Below, piece after piece: positions 1 through 12,318 of a stretch of DNA of 64,000 nucleotides. Under the pieces are notes generated by a model that ran no database searches, was not told the DNA's origin, and saw only the letters and a program-made list of their open reading frames with translations. The position numbers and the translations under genes are program-made. Source of the DNA: Siphonodentalium dalli (taxonomy: Eukaryota; Mollusca; Scaphopoda; Gadilida; Siphonodentaliidae); the NCBI GenBank assembly GCA_032622095.1, contig CP136061.1, positions 13,841,287 through 13,905,286 of the forward strand. The letters run 5' to 3'. Numbering within the stretch: the stretch's first letter is position 1; every line of letters begins with the position of its first letter.

Positions 1-515
1 TGAGCGACTTGACCTTGAATTGACCATTTTGAAGGTCAAGGTCATGTCGAGGTCATGATTTGACCCGTCCAAATCACTCCCCGGACAAAAGTGCCCTACA
101 AAATTACCCGTCGAAATCAGTCAGGTTTTACCCGATTTGACCTTGTGTAGAGAGCAGCAGGAATTAGTGACAATCTTATCAAGAAACATTCATCAAGTGA
201 CACCTGCAACGTGTCTGAAATCAGACTGCAACTGGCCGGATTCGTCCCATGGCTTTGGTCGATCCATTAATTTTTGTTTTTCAAGGTAATTCCGCACAGG
301 CACACCGACAGCATGCTGATGCCCGAGCAATCAACGAACAGCGCTTACTGACCGCTCACAATAGGCAATCAACGGACAGCGCGCATTAACTATCACGCGT
401 CCCCCCCACCTTTATTAAGTGAGTGAGAAATAAATGAATTGAATTGACAATTCCCAGACGGCGGGAGTGAGATGGAGAATGAGTGCTGGGAGCTTCTCCA
501 AAACGGCGGTAAATA
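1..515. other. Non-coding repeat-like DNA, unassigned
   Basis: No gene is visible. The first 135 bases are rich in GACC/GGTC words (TTGACCTTGA, GAAGGTCAAGGTCA) of the kind scattered through mollusc intergenic DNA, and similar wording recurs near 38280-38340. A short direct repeat, CAATCAACGAACAGCGC then CAATCAACGGACAGCGC, occurs at about 329-345 and 366-382. Confidence 0.4.
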
Positions 516-1321
516 CAGTCTGATTAAAACCAGACTCAGACTCTAACGATATTGAGTCTGGTGAAAATGGGTAGAGATTCCATTACTCCCAGCAGGAATT
601 ACGTATTTGCCAGCCAATCACAAACTATCGTCATGATCGCGAAGACCAATAAGGCGACAGTCGCATGGAATTTCGACAGCCGGCGCGGATTCCAGTAAAC
701 CCCGCCCGATATTTATAAATAGCACAATTATTTTTCCACCACATGCTGCAGCATGGCTTAATGTTTACAAATTCAGTTTTACGACAGCAAATTTAACACT
801 GAAAAGCGTATTTAAAGAGTGCAAAATTGACTAATACTACTTAATATGACAAATGTAATTGAATATTTCTAAGAAAAACAACATTTAGTACCGAATAATT
901 GAGAAGTCGACATGTCGTAAATTTATTTAATTTCCGGCATATGATGATAAATATATATCTCGTGTCGATTTATAAAAGTATGTAAAACGTGATTATTTTC
1001 AGTTGAAATTATGTCACAAGGCGCATATGTCGCAATCTGAGGTATATTTCGCCTTTGGATTTGGTTTAATAGCGGTTGATATTGAATAAGAAACCATGTT
1101 TTTCTTTTGCGAAAACGAATGGCTTTCGCGATGGCTTTCGCGGAAACGAAACCGAAACTACATTATGTCAATCACAGTTATTTTTAAAGACAAGTGTGGG
1201 CGGTGACGTCATACTGCAGGGGGTTGTCTGCGGAATTTATCTATAGTCACAGTAATGCGACCAATAGCGATTTCACCAGACTCACTATCGTTCGTTTCTG
1301 AGTCTGGTTTTAATCAGACTG
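516..1321. mobile_element. Non-autonomous TIR DNA element (MITE-like)
   Basis: The ends are inverted copies of each other over about 50 bases: 516-567 begins CAGTCTGATTAAAACCAGAC and 1271-1321 ends with its complement, with only a few mismatches and a small indel. Each end also contains an internal AGTCTGG/CCAGACT hairpin. No transposase is encoded in the roughly 700 bases between them, so the element would depend on a transposase elsewhere. I could not settle the target-site duplication, so no superfamily is assigned. Confidence 0.7.
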
Positions 1322-1434
1322 CGATAAACACTGTCTGTGGCATTTTAACCTTAGATTGGAAGTTTGAACTCAATCGGTCCAGCCATTTTCCCGGCCATAG
1401 CTAACAGACAAACAGAAGTCCCAAAATATATAGT

Positions 1435-1464
1435 AGATATATATATATATATATATATATATAG

Positions 1465-1511
<47 letters not shown>
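1435..1511. repeat. (TA)n microsatellite
   Basis: An almost pure AT dinucleotide run of roughly 75 bases with one interruption (ATAGCTATAT). Confidence 0.95.
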
Positions 1512-1513
<2 letters not shown>

Positions 1514-1804
1514 GGACATAAGCTCTTAAAATAAAAAAGTGTTCTTATCAGTTCTATTACTGAAAACAAAAATACACACTCATTGATGTGTCATAACATC
1601 ATCTGTGCCACGACAATGGTTAATACATAATGATTAAAGAAAGAATTTATGTAGTTTTGTTGTGACAATTACAGTAAGTATATCAATAATCATTCGAAAA
1701 TAAAGACAATTTGCCCCAACCACGGCATTCTTTGGTAGTATCTATTTACACATCTCTGTTTTCAAACTAGTTTCTGAAATGTCCTCAGAATTACTGAGGG
1801 GCAT

Positions 1805-1833
1805 AAGGAAAGCTCTTCCCGAGAGCTTTCCTT
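1805..1833. repeat. Short perfect hairpin
   Basis: AAGGAAAGCTCT, a five-base loop, then AGAGCTTTCCTT: a 12-bp perfect stem in otherwise unremarkable DNA. Its function is unknown, and it may be the end of an old foldback element. Confidence 0.7.
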
Positions 1834-4740
1834 CAGGTGAATGTAACCAGCCATATTTCCGACTAAATGTTATCCATAATTATGCTGTGGTTAAGGAGTC
1901 AATTGCTTAGAGTATTACTGTACATGTATGTTCTATATAAAATTACGAATCTCTACTCTATCACCCCCCACACTTAAAGATCAGTTTTGTACTGGTTGAT
2001 TATGATCTCTACAGCTTATAGTAAGAATAGAGATTCCTGGCATGATCAACTGTGTAAGCTCGTGGCAATGTCATCTGCCATAAGTTTTTTCTTTTAGATT
2101 GTGACTATTATAGTCAAAACTTTTTTAATTGTTGAAAAATCTATACCCGACACTACATAGAAACATGGATTGTGAACACAATATCGGTATTCCTGTTTCA
2201 TTTTATTTTCCAATCATTAATTATATTATCCCTTTTAAGTTTAGATAAATAGCATATTTTCATATTGTCAACATTCTGGTCTGAAATTAAAGTGTTAGGT
2301 ATAAATAAAATTTTGCAATATTTAGAAAAGTTTTGCCCCTCCCAATGTGGTTTTAATTGTTCGTAGTCAGACCCCTCCACCAACATAGATGTCATGTGTA
2401 CTTACCTCTCCCATGGGGTCTTATTTGTCGAGTGATACCTTACTACTAACATATATGTTTAACGACCAAGAAAAAAAAGGAAAGCGGGGGCGGGCAAATA
2501 TGCTAATTTCATAGAAAACAATTCCACCCCGTTTGATAAGATTGAGTCAGACCTTTAAATAACATTTGTAGCATAGCTACGATGTAAATATCTGTTGAAA
2601 TGTCATTTGTATTGGACAATATTTGGAATTGTTTGATTAATTGTCTGTGATAATTTGTGATGCACATTTCCTCATTGGACAACACTTCTTTTTCGTTTCT
2701 GATTCCGTAGTTTATATATATGCACATAAATTGTGCGATTTCATCAAATAACACTTTAATTATTATTGATTGTCCTATATATGTAACATATAATATTCCA
2801 GCAAATTCATTTCATAGTATGCATATTCATCCAGCTATTATTCAATTATAACTAATTGTTTAGCATATTAACGTATTTTATCGGCAATTTATTGTGACAT
2901 TTCTTCAACATTCATCTATTCGTTACATGATTGGCGGACACACTTCAAGCTCTGCCCATCGCATGTCACTCATGTTACACCGGCAGATTCAAACGTCTCG
3001 CTGGGCCGTGTAATTCAGTTATGTCTCGCCGGGTCGAGATATCGGGTCACGTCTCAGAGGGTCGTGTTTATAGGGTCGCATTCTCAGCAGGTTGCTTTTA
3101 GGCTCGCATTTGCGGTGCATCATAGGAAAGGGTCGTGTTGCAATATAAACAAACCCGATCCGATCTCATGTGCACTCCAAAGGAATTAGTCTTTGTAGAC
3201 AGTCAACACGAAACTAGTGTCAGCATTTTACCTGACTTTTAATTACCCATTGGGGACAATTTTTCAAGATTTCCGGGGATTTCGGAGTTCCACCTCTGTT
3301 TGGCTTATGGCTTTTGGTTATCAATTGGCTAATTTCCTAATTGATTGTGTTATGCCATTTAGCTGGTTGTTGGCCATTCATTGGCCGTTTAAGTTTCGGA
3401 AAGATAGTTATTTTATGGGCATTTTAGCCCATATTCACATGAAAGAGACCCAAGAGAACTTTGGTGATAGTATATCTTCATTCTTATATGAATCATTCTG
3501 TGGATTTTTGGATATTGTTCTAATAAATCATATTGCTTTGTAACTGTTTTCTGTTGTCACTTAAAGATACTCTGTGGGCTTATAGATGAATAGTCCTACT
3601 AGGGATTAAGAGGTTTCACATAGGGAGATCAATTCAGGACACAGACCCAAACAGTCAAGAACAGACAGCGGATTATTTAAGAAGCAAGTTCTAAGAATCC
3701 ACAGATACATTTCCTGTAACGTTGAGGTCTGGGGCAAAGATAATTATTCACGCTACCCAGGAGTTATTACATTACAAGAACCCGAACCATGTTGCAACAT
3801 CTTGTGCTGCGTGCGCTCACAACAATGTCCATTGACATCAGATTTTGCAGTGCTGCCTCTTCGCAGTCCAGGGTTGTGTTACCATAAAATGTAATCCATT
3901 TCACTTGATGGAAAACGTCCAAGTTCTCGAAATGTATTTATCCTGCATCTTATATAGACACAATTTCATTTGTAATGAGCCATCCATCGTTTCTCACGAT
4001 GCTGCCGCCAGCTGGACATGTCAATACAAAACCATCGATCCGACAGGTGTTCAAGTTCATGTCAATATACTCTACCCATTGACAGAAAGATATCACAATA
4101 ATGAAAACAACAAACACGAAAGAATCCATGATGGATTTTGGTCGAATGTTACGTGATGATGTTGATCAACAAAAATAATATGATCGTACGTGACACATAA
4201 TGGAGCAACCACTGAGTTGATAATCAAGTTCAATATTAAAGTAATTATAGGATGTTCTGTACAGGGTACTACTACATGTGCTACACCAATCAGATAAATG
4301 TCTGTGTCATCACACTAAAATACCATGTTAGAACTTGGATTGATGTATTCGTAATCGTATATAGTCACCAATAGCCGGGTTACTACCGTATTACCTGACA
4401 TTGCCCATCTAGTGAAATATTCAAACCCAGCATTAAAATCATGGTTATGATCAGTCCAGACATATGACTAAAGTTCGAACATCAGATGATAATAGCTGAG
4501 CACCTGGTGTGAATTGAACTGTGGTGGGGTATCAAGCAGTCTACCCCTGCACGCTAGAACAAAATTATGCCATTACCTGGCATACGTAGCTTGAGGGTGG
4601 AAGTGAACTATCATCCCACATCCAAATCAACCAGACCAACAGGTTTGCAATAACACACACAAATATATATATATCACAGCAGAAGTTTTTGTTCCGAATT
4701 AATGGATGGAAATGGAATGTACTTTAATATTTGAATATTA

Positions 4741-4893
4741 CCTTAGCTGAAGGCAATCAATGCAATACATATAAGCTATGTAGAAAAAAAATATTGAAGT
4801 GTAGTGAATATGATGTGTCACTGAAATATTGGAGTCGGACATAGATTACGTTAGCTGATGGCAATCAATGCAATAAGAGATGTAGAAACGGAA
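4741..4893. repeat. Short local direct duplication
   Basis: TTAGCTGAAGGCAATCAATG at about 4743 recurs as TTAGCTGATGGCAATCAATG at about 4852. Similar sequence follows each copy, including ATGTAGAAA. This is a degenerate local tandem duplication with a period of about 110 bases. Confidence 0.55.
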
Positions 4894-5345
4894 ATGCATG
4901 GTACTGTACGCTTATCCTCTGCGATGTCTGCAACGTGATCATAGAAGTATTTTATGTGAAGATCGCCATGATCACTCACACATTAATGAAATTGACAACC
5001 TCCCAATAGCTTTCGGGGAAGACCGTTATGAAATGAACATCGCGGGTAAATAGCGTGCGCAAGACGACATTGAATATGCCACATTGCAGAAGACGAGAAC
5101 ATACCTTATTGGCTTACATTTCATGGACCGATTTTGACGATTTGCCCACCAAAATGATCGTAATTAAACGCGAATTATCACTCGCTTAACAGCTTGACTC
5201 TCGTTTATGGAACAGAAACTTTATGGAACGATATGTAGTTACTGAAAATATACATAATTGGGAAAGAAAGCTCCCGTGACTCACTCAGTGTAACACTATG
5301 CGTGTGGATGGCAAGATATTTTCTGTGGTATAATCGGATAATAAA

Positions 5346-5464
5346 ACAGTTGTTGCCCTTCTCGGGAGACATTGAAATTTGTCACTCTCGCTCTTCGGGA
5401 GACTTTTCCGTTCTCGGGCGGGTGACAAATCTCAAAGTTTCCCTCGACAACGGGCAACAACTGT
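5346..5464. mobile_element. Small foldback MITE
   Basis: About 119 bases whose two halves are inverted copies. The left end reads ACAGTTGTTGCCC and the right end GGGCAACAACTGT; GAAATTTGTCA is answered by TGACAAATCTC. The remaining core is about 30 bases. There is no coding capacity, and the flanking ATA may be the target duplication, though this is uncertain. Confidence 0.65.
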
Positions 5465-5529
5465 ATAGTGTTACTGTCAATAGAGCGATTAGGAATTTGG
5501 AAAGTTGAAAGCCCTAGTTATGCAATGAT

Positions 5530-5766
5530 TAAAATCAAAGATGACTGCGACAGCTGTGAGTTTTGGCCAAACGACCCAAAAATGACCCGTCCAATCTACA
5601 TGGCATTATTAACATCCATGACAAATGTAATGATGATCAGACCCACAGTACGACCGTGCCAATCGATTTAATTGTGAAATCAAAGATGACCAATGACCCC
5701 AAAATGATTTGTTCCCATATACATGTAAATGTCAACATTCACGACATTTTTTCAAAAAGATCAGAC
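5530..5766. repeat. Degenerate tandem dimer, GACC/AAAATGA-rich
   Basis: Two diverged units of about 150 bases. Each starts with AAATCAAAGATGAC, passes through CCCAAAAATGA or CCCCAAAATGA, and ends near GATCAGAC. Overlapping short open frames here are by-products of the repeat. Confidence 0.5.
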
Positions 5767-6643
5767 TAAAGGTAAGACCTGTAGCCCGCGCCATAGGAAA
5801 TTGTTTGTTTTTTTCTTCTTTTTGTTAATTTAAAAAAAAAATTATTTAGCAGAAAGAATGACAAAGGAAGAAAGACAAAAATTCACAGACATTCATTCTC
5901 TCAATCCAAGGCTTGGAAGAGTGAGACTCTACCATGCCCTGGCCTACTTTCTTACATATAATTCTAAAATATTTAAAGGCACACAGTGTGTTTGGATAAT
6001 TTTAAGAGTGTTCATGTTAAAAGTGAATTTTAGGCTACGCTGGTATAATTTATTTTTCCCAGAAAATGGGCTCTATTTTGCTGATAACATAATTTTTTTG
6101 TTTTTTCTTCAAAATATTTGGTTACATGTAGTATTTAAAGTTTGTATAATCAAAGTTCCAAACACAATGTGCAGTTTGAAATATTTTTACATTCTGAATT
6201 TACCAAAAACAATATTAATAGACAATCTAACATATTGCAACTGGATTGCAAATATTGTAGTTGTTGAAATTATTGGTTAGACAGCACTCGGGGAAAATAC
6301 AAACGCTCTCTTGATGTTTCGGACTGTGGCTGAAAACAAAATTGTGGTATTGTTAAGCAAACCGGCATATCTATTGACGTTTTCGGGGAATATGATTGGA
6401 AAGTAAAAATGATCAGTGTACTGAAATTGTACAGATATTGTATAAGTGCCTGCCGCTCGGATACCGGGTAATTTATTTCTTTTGTGTGTTGTCCAGTCAT
6501 TGTTAAGCTCGGGGTGTACGTTGTGCCTGAAAAATCTGGTTTTCAATTACACTATTATTTAATTTTTAAGGCATTTCGAAGTGTCAGCCATTGGTTATCG
6601 AATTCATAGTTACATTTTGCGTTGTATCTCTCGCATTCATACC

Positions 6644-7192
6644 TTAATAGAAGATCACAAAGGAACGGTCGAAGTGATAGTTGTGTGGGCGTGACTTTTG
6701 TTCTATATATATATATTGTTTCAGCACTAGTAGGAACAGATTACTTTTTGAATTTTTGTATTCATGATCTATGTCAATAATGATATTCTTTTTTGTTAGA
6801 TCAATGGGAAATTGGTTGTTTCTTGCCCATGTTTCAATTTCTATCATAAAGGTTTGGATGTGGGGACAGTCCCAGAAAATGTGAGAAATGGTTTCCTGTA
6901 CGTTATGACAACGATTGCAAAAATCGTCGATTCGAAGGTTAGCCACCTTTCGAAATTTATTGGTACTAATAATTCGTGTGTTTATTCTGAATTGGAGCCA
7001 CTGTAATTTCGTATCCGTTGTCGTTTTAAAGGGCATGCTCAAATTTTCTTCCCAATTTTCTATTTTCTCGCCAAATTTGGATTCCCATTTTTGACATGCA
7101 TTCGGCATGGTTTTCTCATTTGATAGAATTTTATAAAATAATTGACAGCCTTTTACACAACGGAGTATCGGAATGAGATTGTTTGTATACAT
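6644..7192 (-). pseudogene. LINE ORF2 C-terminal domain with CCHC-like cluster
   Basis: A 182-codon frame whose middle contains CNRCHNVQETISHIFWDCPH. This C-x2-C-x7-H-x4-C signature is typical of the far C-terminus of L1/Tx1-clade LINE proteins, where it is thought to help bind template RNA. The preceding text (KGCQLFYKIL, WLQFRINTRII) is also typical of the clade. It continues the protein of 7246-8062 but in another frame, so a frameshift and a stop separate them around 7195-7245. The same domain is present in the nested copy at 18965-19352. Confidence 0.85.
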
Positions 7193-7245
7193 GGGTTGGG
7201 TATAGGGATTAAGGGTTGGTTAAGAGAACTTGCCAATGACATAAT

Positions 7246-8062
7246 CTAACGCTTTATGCTGTTGATTGTTATGAAATCAACGCGGATGTTGAAAGTTGCA
7301 TAAAGTGTGCGTGGGGTATGGAATGTATTATCTGATTGTAATAGATCATTTATAAAATATATTCCGGCATCTCTCCAAGATTTAAAGTTGATCGACGAAC
7401 CTCCGATTTTTATTTTCGGATTATTCCATACAGTTGAGGCCATAATAGTATTATTTGAATTATTTAATCGCATAAATTTACACCATGCTGAGAAAACATC
7501 TCTCCAGAATGGATTTGCGAACTTGTCTGTTTGCTTTACAATGTAATTTGGGTGATAAGTGAGAAAGAGTGGATCTTTTAAAAAATAATTGCCATTGCAT
7601 AGTGAGGCCCATTTCGATTGTTTGCAAACCAAGCGTATAATCCAGCTAATTTTCATGGCGCTATCAAAGTTTTCAACATTAATCATCTTCAAACCTCCGT
7701 ACATATATTCGGTACATAATTGTTTTCTTTTTATTCTATCGCGTTTGTAATTCCAGGTGAAATTATATAGAATGGTATTTATGGTCTTCAAAAATGCTGT
7801 ATCTGGACTTGGGAGGGTTATAAATAGGTGTGTCAATTTTGGTAAGATAAGGGATTTGACAACTGTTATTCTACCGAACGGAGTCAGGAGTCTGTGTTTC
7901 CAAATTTTTGTGATCTTTTCTATATCTTCGAGTTTATAATTGTAGTTTATATTCATGTTTGTTAAATTAGTGTCGAAATTTATCCCTAGAAAATTAAAAG
8001 TGTTTACAGTAGACAGGTTTAATTCCTTAAGAACTTGTCTTGTATCCTGAAGGCCCTGGGCT
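7246..8062 (-). pseudogene. LINE ORF2 post-RT region (L1/Tx1-like)
   Basis: Open minus-strand frame covering the segment just after the reverse transcriptase palm. Visible clade markers are FNFLGINFD near the start, then WKHRLLTPFGRITVVKSLIL, LPKLTHLF and YGGLKMINVENFDSAMKISW. The DD-containing palm, the N-terminal endonuclease and ORF1 are missing, so this is a 5'-truncated insertion. The frame extends upstream of the first possible start codon to the truncation point, as expected for a fragment. It is followed by a stop and a frameshift before the C-terminal domain. Confidence 0.87.
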
Positions 8063-8068
8063 TTTATT

Positions 8069-8096
8069 ATACTTCCATATTTTAATATGGAAGTAT
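8069..8096. repeat. 28-bp palindrome at LINE truncation point
   Basis: ATACTTCCATAT, a four-base centre, then ATATGGAAGTAT: a perfect 12-bp stem. The half-site ATACTTCCATATTAA also occurs directly beside the end of another L1/Tx1-like LINE fragment at 24968 and in its inverted copy at about 32503. Confidence 0.8.
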
Positions 8097-9127
8097 ATTG
8101 TTATTCAATTTTAAATTGTTTTCAATATTATTATTCTTAGCAATTTTGTAACTCTTTTATCGCTGGAAGTACAATATATAGAGATATGGAATTTCGAACG
8201 TATATAGACCTATACTAAGACTAACTGAATAGACTATACAGAATATTGTCCGCGCTTGATTTTCAGAGTTATCTCCCCTTTTTTGAACAAATGGGGTTGC
8301 TGTATCTCGAATAGTATGGGCAGCAGAGACTCCAAATTTGGACCATATGTACAACTCAGTACATTGGGTTCATGCATTACAATTTATGTCCGCGCTTTCG
8401 TCACAGAGTTGTCGCCCATGGTTCGCAAAACTCGATTTATTTCATATCCTGTGTCTGGTTATGGAATGCAAGGTATCCAGATTTGAGAGCTTCTATGCAG
8501 TTAATCATTAGCAACTTGATACGAAAAAAAGTTTTGAACAGGGACGGACTTATATTTTTGGGGTTTGGGTGAGGGCACAATTTTCGCAATTTTTTCTTTG
8601 CCATGATTTCAACTATTTTTACTGTCGTGTATCTATAGGACGTACTGATGATCCTCCTGAAAGAATTTTGTAAATCGGTTGAGAAATGTCCAAGTTACAG
8701 ACCATCGAAAATTGTATTCATACATCAATTGAGGAGAAAGTGCTTGTGTCTCTATCTCCTCCTAGACGACGCACATAAACTAAATTTGGTTTATGTGAAC
8801 GTGTTATCCATAGAGAGAAGATGAAATGGTGAAATTTTGACCAAGATCCAATGAAATTTGTCCGCACTAGGGAGGGGGTCAAAATTTGTCATTTTTTTGT
8901 TGTCTCCGATTTGAACCAAAATTGTTGTGAAGTATCTATAATATGTACTGAGGGCCATTATGAGTGAATTTTGTGAATCGGTTGACAAATGTAGAAATTG
9001 TGGCCCCTTCATTCTTATCAAGTTTACAGAAGATGCACTGTGGATTTAGATTCCTTCAAACAATCGTCACTTTTTTGGTGTCATTCGATGGGGACTTTCT
9101 AGTACTTCTAAACGATTACGTGTTTTT
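8097..9127. repeat. Unassigned DNA with an imperfect ~290-bp-spaced repeat
   Basis: No gene is visible. Two similar segments at about 8590-8715 and 8876-9006 share AATTTTTTCTTTG-like text, GTATCTATA, GTACTGA, GAATTTTGTAAATCGGTTGA or GTGAATCGGTTGA, and AAATGT, suggesting a degenerate tandem repeat. Confidence 0.45.
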
Positions 9128-9937
9128 GTCGTTAGTTGTTTTTCATTGTCGGCCATTTGTCGTCATTTGTTTTTCGGAACGTCTGTCTCTGTGTGGGTCT
9201 TATAGAATAAAAAACTGCTTAACAGATCCCACTCAAATTTGGTATGTACATATACATTGTATTGTATGTTCACTTTGATCCCGGAAATTTCATAAGTGAC
9301 CATGTCCTTGACCATGACCTCACTCATATACATGTAGGTATATGCTCATATAATATAGGCATGTGTCTGGACCTCAACATGGGTACATTTATGTAGGCTA
9401 TAGATATGGACAGGTCTAATTTCACATGCGGTTGTCCTTGACATTGGCCTACTGGTAGCGCACATATGCTCAAATGTTTCTGGACCTCGACTGATCGTTT
9501 GTCCACATGCTGTATATTTTGTCCAAACGGAGGCGACCATAGATAAATCCTAAAACGCGGGTGAAGTCAGTTACATCACTTGGTCTATTGTGTTATATTT
9601 TGGAACTTCTGTATCTGTGTCTAATAGAATCGAAAACTGTACAACTGATCCGACTCAAATTTTTGTAATGTACCAAAGCCATACTTTGACACGGGAACTA
9701 TATGGGTGGGTCCAATTTCATGTGTGACTGTCCTTTGACTGCGCCCTCGATATATACTCATACATTGTACATGCATACCGGTAGGCAACTTTGTTCCCTA
9801 AATAGCCCGGATGAAGTCAGGCACATCAGCTACTGTACATGTAAATATGTACATGTAATAAGAAATAATTTAGAAATAACAGTTACAAATTATGAAAATT
9901 TCCTCAAAAATATACTAATAGTATAGAATAATGATTG
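9128..9937. repeat. Direct repeat R, first copy
   Basis: About 810 bases nearly identical to 11332-12139, and to 52219-53027 in palindrome 2. It contains GACCATGTCCTTGACCATGACC-type text and several short frames on both strands that are conserved only because the DNA is repeated. It does not start with TG or end with CA, so it is not a normal LTR. It joins segment M at the point where the palindrome 2 copy runs into LINE sequence instead. Confidence 0.85.
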
Positions 9938-11331
9938 GTTCAATAAATATATTTTTATGTTTGTTGCTACGAGGGAGGGAATTCATACAAATTCAATGGT
10001 AGCAGCCACCAAGGGTGCTTTGTACCTAAATGCATGTGAATTATGACGTCATACAAGTTTTCTATAATTCTATACTATGAAGAAAGACACCGGGTACGTT
10101 TTTTGTTGGAATTCACACGTAATTCCGGTTGGTCACTGCACAGAATCCACAACAACTGATCAAATGCATTCTGAAGTTTTATATTGCACAGTATCCTTTC
10201 GGACGTATAAGTTCTATATTCTCAGTTCTTACCGAGGATTAATTACAGCCTTTTTATCTGATAAAAGTCATTGGTATATTACTAGCTTAGTAATTAATTA
10301 CACCCCGTCTAGCGACCGGCCTGTCATCCGGCTTACGGCATTTACTTTATCGAGAAATTACTTCCATATATCCCATATACCGATAAGGCCTTCACCTTCG
10401 CACATGAAAGATTAAAAACAATTAAAGAAAAATAAAAAAAATGAAAGAATTCTGTGTTACATGTAAATTGTAACGGATACTGAAATTGTAGTAAGTTTCC
10501 TAGTTACCATCTTACCTTGTCCGATTCTATCAGTCGATTAAACTTCAACTTAAGTTCAAGGAAGTGATAACATCTGATAGGATTATGGTGGTGTTATGAA
10601 CACAACAGCACAATGCATGCTCCTGGGGGAATTGTTCTCCAAGTCCAAGTTTTTTTAAAGGTAGGTCTGTTTGCTTTAAAAATTAACTTTTTATTATTAT
10701 TTCATTTAATAGTTTTTCATCATTTGATAATTTGTCGTCGTCATTTGTTGGTCGTTAATGTCACAGACAGTGTGTTTGTCGTTATTCGTGTTTGGTTGTC
10801 GTCTCTCTTTTTCGTCCTTGGTAGTTTGTCGTCGTGTGTTTTGCTGGTCGTTGTTTCCATCTTTTGTTCATTTGCCATCAGTCGTGTTTTTCGTGGCATG
10901 TACACCGTGGCCCAACTCTAGTTAGTCAGTGGAGCCGCGGTGTACAATGTAGTTGCATTTCGGCCGCGGTGGAAATGCTAACTGCACCATGGTTAAGTGG
11001 AAACTTGTTTTTACTAGAAGGGTACATTGCATCCCGTAGACTTTCAACTAGGATTGCCTAAGCACAAACCAGTCGAACAAAAAATACATGTACCGTAGGT
11101 TACATATAATTTTGAAACCTGCAGGCCTGGGTCGATGCGTTTGTCGTCAAGACAGTTTTCGCCGTCGATCGTTCGACATCGAGTTCGTCGTTGGTCATTT
11201 GTTTTTCGTCATCAGTCATTTTTCGTCGTCGGTCGGTATTTTTCTTCGTTGTCATTTGTTGCCATTTGTCATAATCATCCTCACCATTTATCGTTCATTT
11301 GCCACCATTCGTCAGCCGGTGTGTTGTTTTC
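9938..11331. repeat. Repeat segment M with TCGTCRTTTG-rich tracts
   Basis: About 1.4 kb that recurs at 50798-52218 and, inverted, at about 56016-57360. The first ~75 bases match the LINE remnant beside palindrome 2. Two tracts (about 10729-10905 and 11150-11380) are degenerate repeats of GTCGTCATTTGT. No coding sequence is supported; the overlapping Val/Ser/Phe-rich frames come from the simple repeat. Confidence 0.8.
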
Positions 11332-12139
11332 GTTAGTTGTTTTTCATTGTCGGCCATTTGTCGTCATTTGTTTTTCGGAACTTCTGTCTCTGTGTGGGTT
11401 TTATAGAATCAAAAACTGCTTAACAGATCCCACTCAAATTTGGTATGTACATATACATTGTATTGTATGTCCACTTTGATCCCGGAAATTTCATAAGTGA
11501 CCATGTCCTTGACCATGACCTCACTCATATACATGTAGGTATATGCTCATATAATATAGGCATGTGTCTGGACCTCAACATGGGTACATTTATGTAGGCT
11601 ATAGATATGGACAGGTCTAATTTCACATGCGGTTGTCCTTGACATTGTCCTACTGGTATCGCACATATGCTCAAATGTTTCTGGACCTCGACTGATCGTT
11701 TGTCCACATGCTGTATATTTTGTCCAAACGGAGGCGACCATAGATAAATCCTAAAACGCGGGTGAAGTCAGTTACATCACTTGGTCTATTGTGTTATATT
11801 TTGGAACTTCTGTATCTGTGTCTAATAGACTCGAAAACTGTACAACTGATCCGACTCAAATTTTTGTAATGTACCAAAGCCCTACTTTGATCCCGGGAAC
11901 TATATGGGTGGGTCCAATTTCATGTGTGACTGTCCTTTGACTGCGCCCTCGATATATACTCATACATTGTACATGCATACCGGTAGGCAACTTTGTTCCC
12001 TAAATAGCCCGGATGAAGTCAGGCACATCAGCTACTGTACATGTACATATGTACATGTAATAAGAAATAATTTAGAAATAACAGTTACCAAATTATGAAA
12101 ATTTCCCCAAAAATATACTAATAGTATAGAATAATGATA
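11332..12139. repeat. Direct repeat R, second copy
   Basis: Second copy of the element at 9128-9937, differing by scattered substitutions and small indels. From 12140 to 12318 the sequence continues into a flank (AATATTATGAATGCGTTATTTTCC onward) that is also found at both ends of the palindrome 2 centre. Confidence 0.85.
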
Positions 12140-12318
12140 ATATTATGAATGCGTTATTTTCCACAAATGTGATCGGAGCGTTTGTATATATACAGCATGT
12201 AAATAGTGAGCGATAAGCAACACACTTTCAGACACTGTTGCGATTGATTAGGTCGAGAGTGATTCTTGGTGACCCATTCAACTCCAAAATCTGAGATTTA
12301 GCTTATTGGCTATACCGG

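Larger units (their letters stand above)
1512..5345. other. Unassigned intergenic DNA
   Basis: I see no supportable gene in this stretch. Its longest open frame (3217-3543, 108 codons) has no recognisable domain and no splice or promoter support. The stretch holds a small hairpin (1805-1833) and a short direct duplication (4741-4893), listed separately. Confidence 0.5.
5807..8068 (-). mobile_element. L1/Tx1-like LINE, 5'-truncated 3' half
   Basis: A minus-strand non-LTR retrotransposon fragment. Reading 5' to 3' it starts inside the post-RT region near 8062, passes through the C-terminal domain with a Cys/His cluster, and ends with an approximately 800-base 3' UTR and an A-rich tail (T-rich on the plus strand, 5808-5842). 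About 1.1 kb of its 3' end recurs at 18202-19352, which fixes the family's 3' end. Stops and frameshifts show that it is dead. A 28-bp palindrome (8069-8096) sits at the truncation point. Confidence 0.85.

Noticed and set aside
3217..3543. 108-codon plus-strand open frame
   Set aside because: Hydrophobic but without a recognisable domain, splice context or repeat support; a length expected by chance in AT-rich DNA.
5858..6280. 140-codon plus-strand open frame
   Set aside because: It is antisense to the 3' UTR of the minus-strand LINE and its reading frame is broken in the second copy at 18240-18680.
9324..9540. Short frames conserved at 9324, 11525 and 52412
   Set aside because: Conservation is explained by the direct repeat R; there is no frame-specific constraint.
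10613..11479. Overlapping Val/Ser/Phe-rich frames repeated at 51468-52310 and 56328-56672
   Set aside because: They arise from the degenerate GTCGTCATTTGT repeat; several frames of the same DNA stay open together, which is not a coding signature.
9128..12139. LTR retrotransposon reading of R-M-R
   Set aside because: R lacks TG/CA ends, primer site and polypurine tract, and M encodes nothing.
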